From an uncultured Lachnospiraceae bacterium (GTDB taxonomy: Bacteria > Bacillota > Clostridia > Lachnospirales > Lachnospiraceae): a stretch of 9,443 nt of DNA. Below are positions 5,921 to 9,443 of the stretch, piece by piece. The stretch is from positions 1 to 9,443 of the forward strand of contig CANTGP010000092.1 in the NCBI GenBank assembly GCA_947653315.1, given 5' to 3'. The first letter of the stretch is position 1. Each line of letters begins with the position of its first letter. Both the position numbers and the translations under genes were made by a program. Below the pieces are notes generated by a model that worked only from the letters and a program-made list of their open reading frames with translations, was not told the DNA's origin and did not search any database.

Positions 5921-7320
5921 TGAAGACAAGAAAAGGATACCAGGTATATCCGCTGACCGTGGCGCAGAAATTCCACTTTTTTTACCAAAAGGCATGTCCG
6001 AAGAAACAGGTGGTGAATGTGGGAACCAGCCTTACCATCGAAGCGGAGCTTGACTGGGAGGTATTGAAGCAGTGTATTTACAAAGCCTATGAACGCTGTG
6101 AGTCCATGCAGCTGCGGTTTGCCCTGGATAAGGATGGGGAATGCTACCAGTATGTGGCGGATAAGGAAGACAGGGACATTGAATTTGTGGATTTTAGCGG
6201 AAAGACCATGGAAGAAGCGGAACAAGTGATGCGCGGATGGACGGAAGTGCCGTTCGAACTGGAAGACTCCCCGATGAACCGCATCGTCATGATAAGGACG
6301 CCGGACGGTTACAACGGCATTTACCTTTTGGTGGATCATCTGACCATGGATGCCCAGTCGTTAATCTGTTTCATGAAGGATATTATCGAGTTATACTGCA
6401 ATACCATGTTTGAGGATGTCCCTTACCCGAAGGATATGGCTTCCTACTTGGAGCAGCTCAAAAAAGACCTTGCCTATGAGGCGGGATGCAAGGCGAAGGA
6501 CAGGGATATCGAATTTTTCCAAAAATTAATCGAAAGTTCCGAACCCATTTACAACGGAATCGACGGTCCGGAAAAACTGGAGGAAGAAAAGAAGAAGACT
6601 GGGAACCCGAAGCAGCGCGCGGCGGTTAACGCGACGGACTGCGTGGATTCCGCGCTGGATATTTTCCATTTGGAGGAGGAACCCACGAAACGCCTGATGG
6701 ATTTCTGCGAAAAATACCATGTGTCTTTGGTATGCCTTCTGCTCATGGGGCTGCGTACCTATTTCCAAAAGATGAACGGAAACGAGGATGTTTCGATTAA
6801 TACGGCGATTGCCAGAAGGGCGACGCTGATGGAAAAGAAATCGGGCGGGACGAGGATCCATTCTTTTCCGTTCCGCACGGTGATGCCGGAGGAAAAGACC
6901 TTTTTGGAGGGCGTATACGAAATCCGGGATAAGCAGAACGAGATGTTCCGTCATGCCAACTATAACCCGGTGTCTTATTTTGCCTACCGGGGGAAATTAT
7001 ACAAAAACCAGAACGGGCAGACTTATGAGCCCATGTCGTTAACTTACCAGCCTTTGACGCTGCAGGAAAAAGGGCTCGACAAGCTGGGCGGTATTAAATA
7101 CAAGACAAAGTGGTATCCCAACGGGGCGACCACGCAGGCAATGTACCTGACGGTGATGCACCGTCCGGACGACAACGGGCTGGACTTTAATTTCGAGCAT
7201 CAGGTAAAGGCCGTGTCGAAGGAACAGTTGGAATACATGTATTACTATCTTTGCAAGATTATGTTTAAGGGAACGGAAAACCCGGATTTGTCCATCGGGG
7301 AAATCATAAAGCTGATTTAA
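5917..7320 (+). CDS. Free-standing condensation (C)-domain-like acyltransferase with a degenerate HHxxxDG motif
   Basis: The 467-residue cytosolic protein has the length of one NRPS condensation domain, a chloramphenicol-acetyltransferase-like fold that joins a carrier-bound acyl group to an amine or alcohol. The N-terminal YPLTVAQKFHFF (about 10-22) matches the family's opening motif. In place of HHxxxDG it has D140-H141-LTM-D145-A146: the second, catalytic-position His and the structural Asp remain, while the first His and the Gly are changed. The C-terminal half contains the floor-loop-like region around residues 280-330 and a final helix. A lysine- and glutamate-rich insertion lies at about 210-235. 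GGAGG at 5903-5907, nine bases before ATG 5917, supports the start; ATG 5920 is equally possible. With the carrier protein and ligase next door, it probably transfers an acyl group. Alcohol-acetyltransferase or PapA-like enzymes are alternatives within the same superfamily. Confidence 0.8.
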   Translation: MMKTRKGYQVYPLTVAQKFHFFYQKACPKKQVVNVGTSLTIEAELDWEVLKQCIYKAYERCESMQLRFALDKDGECYQYVADKEDRDIEFVDFSGKTMEEAEQVMRGWTEVPFELEDSPMNRIVMIRTPDGYNGIYLLVDHLTMDAQSLICFMKDIIELYCNTMFEDVPYPKDMASYLEQLKKDLAYEAGCKAKDRDIEFFQKLIESSEPIYNGIDGPEKLEEEKKKTGNPKQRAAVNATDCVDSALDIFHLEEEPTKRLMDFCEKYHVSLVCLLLMGLRTYFQKMNGNEDVSINTAIARRATLMEKKSGGTRIHSFPFRTVMPEEKTFLEGVYEIRDKQNEMFRHANYNPVSYFAYRGKLYKNQNGQTYEPMSLTYQPLTLQEKGLDKLGGIKYKTKWYPNGATTQAMYLTVMHRPDDNGLDFNFEHQVKAVSKEQLEYMYYYLCKIMFKGTENPDLSIGEIIKLI

Positions 7321-7363
7321 CCTGCGGACAGGGAATGATACTGAATGATAGTGAAGCCGAAAA

Positions 7364-7380
7364 CCCCGCTGCCTGCGGGG
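7364..7380 (+). other. GC-rich hairpin just upstream of the carrier-protein gene
   Basis: CCCCGC (7364-7369) pairs with GCGGGG (7375-7380) around a TGCCT loop. No T-run follows, so it is not a standard terminator. It lies 31 bases before the carrier-protein ATG in a 91-base gap of an otherwise tight operon. It may mark an mRNA processing or stabilising site that allows more carrier protein than enzyme to be made, but this is inference. Confidence 0.5.
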
Positions 7381-7411
7381 AGAAAGAATGGGACAGGAAA
7401 GGAGAAACGTT

Positions 7412-7642
7412 ATGTTTGAAGAACTTGTGGGGGTAATCTGTAATTATGTGGAAGTGGAACCGGCTGCGGTAAAACCGGAGTCCCGTTTTATGGAGGATTT
7501 GGGATTTACCTCCTTTGATTTTATGAGTATGCTGGGGGAACTGGAAGACCGGTTCGACGTGGAAGTGGATGAGCAGGAGGCGGCGCAAATCCGTACCGTA
7601 GGGGAAGCCGTGGAATATTTGGAAAAACTGTCCGCACAATAA
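7412..7642 (+). CDS. Free-standing acyl carrier protein
   Basis: The 76-residue, strongly acidic protein has the normal length of an acyl carrier protein. The phosphopantetheine attachment site is S34 in DLGFTSFDFMSM, a variant of the DLGxDSL motif in which Thr replaces the usual Asp before the Ser and Phe replaces Leu after it. Helix 2 (about 35-49) is acidic, as expected for partner docking. The modified Ser would hold the acyl thioester made by the ligase gene that follows. AAAGGAG at 7398-7404, seven bases before the ATG, fixes the start; an in-frame ATG at 7388 adds eight residues and has no such site. No phosphopantetheinyl transferase lies in the window, so the cell's general enzyme must serve it. 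The unusual motif suggests a specialised carrier rather than the housekeeping fatty-acid one. Confidence 0.93.
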   Translation: MFEELVGVICNYVEVEPAAVKPESRFMEDLGFTSFDFMSMLGELEDRFDVEVDEQEAAQIRTVGEAVEYLEKLSAQ

Positions 7643-7654
7643 TCCACAGAAATG

Positions 7655-7660
7655 AGGGAG
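7655..7660 (+). promoter_or_regulatory. Ribosome binding site that decides the start at 7671
   Basis: AGGGAG ends one base before ATG 7662, too close to use, but ten bases before the in-frame ATG 7671. The shorter reading, starting MVCSTIREIL, is preferred. Confidence 0.6.
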
Positions 7661-7670
7661 AATGGAGAAT

Positions 7671-9179
7671 ATGGTTTGCAGTACAATTCGTGAAATTTTG
7701 GTACATACGCAGCAGCGTTACGGGGCGGAAGACGCCATCCGTTATAAAGTTAAGAAAGATACGGTGGAAGCGAAAACTTATAACCAGTTAAAGGAAGACA
7801 GCGAGGGCTTTTCCCGAGCGCTGGAGACGCTTGGTGAAAAAGGCAGCCATATTGCCGTTATCGGCGCCACGTCTTACAGTTGGCTGACGGCTTATTTCGG
7901 AACGGTAAACAGCGGGAGCGTGGCGGTTCCTTTGGATGCGGCGCTTCCGGCGGAGGAAGTGTGCGAACTGATTGACCGGGCGGACGTTACGGTGCTGGTT
8001 GCGGATGAAATCCGCAGGGATGTCATGGAAATCGTAAAGGACCGGTGCCCGAAATTGAAACACCTGATTTCCATGCAGAAGGAAACCGGTGACGATACGG
8101 CGTTGTCCCTGTGGCAGCTTGTGGAGGAGAACCGTGGGGCGTTTGATTTTGTCCCGGATGCGGATGCGCTCTGTACGATTATGTTTACGTCCGGCACGAC
8201 GGGAAAGAGCAAGGGCGTTATGCTGACCCAGCGGAATATGGCAGAAAATGCCACCTGTTTGGATATGAGGATTCCGGAACGGACGGTGATTCTGTCCGTT
8301 CTGCCCATCCACCATGCGTACTGCCTGAGCATGGATATCCTGAAAGGGATTTCTTTGGGAAGCATCATCTGCATTAACGATTCCCTGCTGCGGGTGGCGA
8401 AGAACATTAAACTGTTCCAGCCCAACATGATTTTGATGGTGCCGTTAATGATAGAGACGATGGCGAAGAAGCTGGAGGAGAGCGCATGGCTTCCGGCGGC
8501 GGTGGTAAAGGCAAAAGTATTCGGTAAGCAGTTCCATACGATATGCAGCGGCGGGGCATATTTGAATCCGGCATACATTGACATGTTCGCCCGTTACGGC
8601 ATTACGATCCAGCAGGGATACGGGATGACGGAGTGCGCGCCGGTTATCAGTACGAACCTAAGCTGGAATATCCGCAAGGATTCCGTAGGGCAGCTTCTTC
8701 CCAACTGTGAGGCGAAAACCGTGGACGAGGAGCTTTGGGTACGGGGCAGCAGCGTCATGATGGGATATTATAAAATGCCGGAGGAAACCGCCGCAACGCT
8801 GGAAGACGGCTGGTTGAAAACCGGCGATTTGGGATATGCCGACGCGGACGGGTTTGTTTACCTGACCGGAAGGAAGAAGAACCTGATCATTACGAAAAAC
8901 GGGGAGAACGTGTCCCCGGAAGAACTGGAAAATAAGATTGGGGAGCAGCGTTTGGTGCAGGAAGTCCTTGTGCGGGAGAACGAGGGCATCATCGAGGCAG
9001 AGATTTTCCCCGATTACGATTACGCCAAAAAGAAGAAAGTGGGCGATATCCGGGCAGCCCTGCAGGAAATCATTGATTTGTATAACCAAGGGGCGCCTGC
9101 CTACAAAAAGATTTACGGGTTAAAGGTGAGGGAGACGGAGTTTGAGAAAACGCCGTCCAAGAAGATTAAGAGATATTAA
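7671..9179 (+). CDS. AMP-forming acyl ligase (ANL superfamily), acyl-CoA or acyl-ACP synthetase-like
   Basis: The 502-residue cytosolic enzyme would activate a carboxylic acid with ATP as an acyl adenylate and pass it to a thiol, here probably the phosphopantetheine of the adjacent carrier protein. The ANL motifs occur in order: the phosphate loop TSGTTGKSKG (173-182), YGMTE (317-321), the ribose-binding TGD (384-386), the hinge GRKKNLIITKNGENVSPEELE (from about 400) and the C-terminal PSKKIKR, whose second Lys (K498) is at the catalytic position. The hinge wording is closer to long-chain fatty acyl-CoA synthetases than to amino-acid adenylation domains, and the amino-group-binding Asp of the latter is not evident, so the substrate is probably a fatty or aryl acid. 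The upstream in-frame ATG 7662 would add three residues. It lies 28 bases after the carrier gene, is the last gene of the operon and is followed by a strong terminator. Confidence 0.93.
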   Translation: MVCSTIREILVHTQQRYGAEDAIRYKVKKDTVEAKTYNQLKEDSEGFSRALETLGEKGSHIAVIGATSYSWLTAYFGTVNSGSVAVPLDAALPAEEVCELIDRADVTVLVADEIRRDVMEIVKDRCPKLKHLISMQKETGDDTALSLWQLVEENRGAFDFVPDADALCTIMFTSGTTGKSKGVMLTQRNMAENATCLDMRIPERTVILSVLPIHHAYCLSMDILKGISLGSIICINDSLLRVAKNIKLFQPNMILMVPLMIETMAKKLEESAWLPAAVVKAKVFGKQFHTICSGGAYLNPAYIDMFARYGITIQQGYGMTECAPVISTNLSWNIRKDSVGQLLPNCEAKTVDEELWVRGSSVMMGYYKMPEETAATLEDGWLKTGDLGYADADGFVYLTGRKKNLIITKNGENVSPEELENKIGEQRLVQEVLVRENEGIIEAEIFPDYDYAKKKKVGDIRAALQEIIDLYNQGAPAYKKIYGLKVRETEFEKTPSKKIKRY

Positions 9180-9183
9180 TGAA

Positions 9184-9238
9184 CAGGGTCGGACGAAAAA
9201 GGCAGGAACGGAATTCCTGCCTTTTTCGTCCGGTCCTG
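9184..9238 (+). terminator. Long, probably bidirectional intrinsic terminator of the acyl-transfer operon
   Basis: A 25-base-pair stem joins 9184-9208 to 9214-9238 around a CGGAA loop, with only two G-T wobbles (9188/9234, 9189/9233). The inner part is GGCAGGAA / TTCCTGCC flanked by A5 on the left and T5 on the right, so it has a T-run after the hairpin on both strands. It starts five bases after the ligase stop codon and could also end a converging minus-strand transcript. Confidence 0.9.
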
Positions 9239-9254
9239 CCTGGTATTTTTATGT

Positions 9255-9443
9255 TTACGCCGTGCGAATCCGCTTACCCGTTACGGCAGTTGCCGGTTTT
9301 GTGTAACCGTTCAGCCTGAATGTTGTGTTGGGGGCGGACGCCCGCGTGTGAGTTTTTTTAGTGACCGACAGCAGCGCAACTGCCTGTTCCGGTTTTCCGT
9401 GCACTTTTTTCGGCTGGAGGTTTCTAAGCAGAATGAGGAAGTG
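9255..9443 (-). CDS. Possible C-terminal end of a converging gene cut by the right edge, unknown
   Basis: On the minus strand a frame is open from the right edge to a TAA at 9257-9255, giving 62 residues that end TGKRIRTA. The sequence is rich in Thr, Ala, Lys and Arg, shows no motif I recognise and has no start in the window. Support comes from third positions rich in G and C like the genes nearby and from the bidirectional terminator just beyond its stop. Against it, another minus-strand frame is also open for most of this stretch, and the residue composition is plain. It could be a real 3' end or non-coding sequence. Confidence 0.35.
   Translation of the reverse strand, partial: HFLILLRNLQPKKVHGKPEQAVALLSVTKKTHTRASAPNTTFRLNGYTKPATAVTGKRIRTA

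Noticed and set aside
7388..7411. Eight-residue N-terminal extension of the carrier protein (ATG 7388)
   Set aside because: No ribosome binding site at a suitable distance; AAAGGAG at 7398-7404 fits ATG 7412, and 76 residues is the normal carrier length.

Overview
The window looks like a chromosomal segment from a Gram-positive, anaerobic Clostridia-type bacterium, most likely a gut Lachnospiraceae. This is inferred from strong AGGAGG-type ribosome binding sites, extended -10 promoters, a CUT1 sugar-permease operon and a small coiled-coil protein of a style common in that group. No 16S rRNA or other decisive marker is present, so the family assignment is a guess.

Layout. (1) 1-2508, plus strand: the 3' end of a sugar ABC-transporter operon. 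It holds a MalG/LacG-type permease cut by the left edge and, 12 bases on, a 645-residue protein with a beta-rich N-terminal half and an apparent (alpha/alpha) six-hairpin C-terminal half, probably an enzyme acting on the imported glycan. (2) 2600-3530, plus strand: its own promoter, a gamma-class carbonic-anhydrase-like hexapeptide-repeat protein, a 92-residue coiled-coil protein and a strong intrinsic terminator. (3) 3552-4160, minus strand: a TetR-family repressor with its own extended -10 promoter. (4) 4161-4491: a divergent regulatory region. Two near-identical palindromes (GACC-N2-TGGTC core, 43 bp apart) flank the rightward promoter; one sits on the -35 box and the other just after the predicted start of transcription. 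(5) 4492-9179, plus strand: a five-gene operon encoding an SCP2-like lipid-binding protein with a lysine-rich tail, a membrane-anchored alpha/beta hydrolase, a free-standing condensation/acyltransferase-fold protein, a free-standing acyl carrier protein and a free-standing AMP-forming acyl ligase. It ends in a long hairpin terminator. (6) 9255-9443, minus strand: a possible 3' end of a converging gene that runs off the right edge.

How the genes could work together. The operon in (5) is the most interesting part. The ligase would adenylate a carboxylic acid and load it onto the carrier protein. The condensation-fold protein, which keeps the catalytic-position His in a degenerate motif (DHLTMDA in place of HHxxxDG), would move the acyl group to an amine or alcohol acceptor. 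The alpha/beta hydrolase could release, edit or hydrolyse the product at the membrane, and the SCP2-like protein could carry a lipid substrate or product. The TetR protein could sense that lipid and control the operon through the paired operators. It reads as a split-up, minimal NRPS-like or acyl-transfer cassette. I do not recognise a characterised pathway with this gene order, and the product is unknown.
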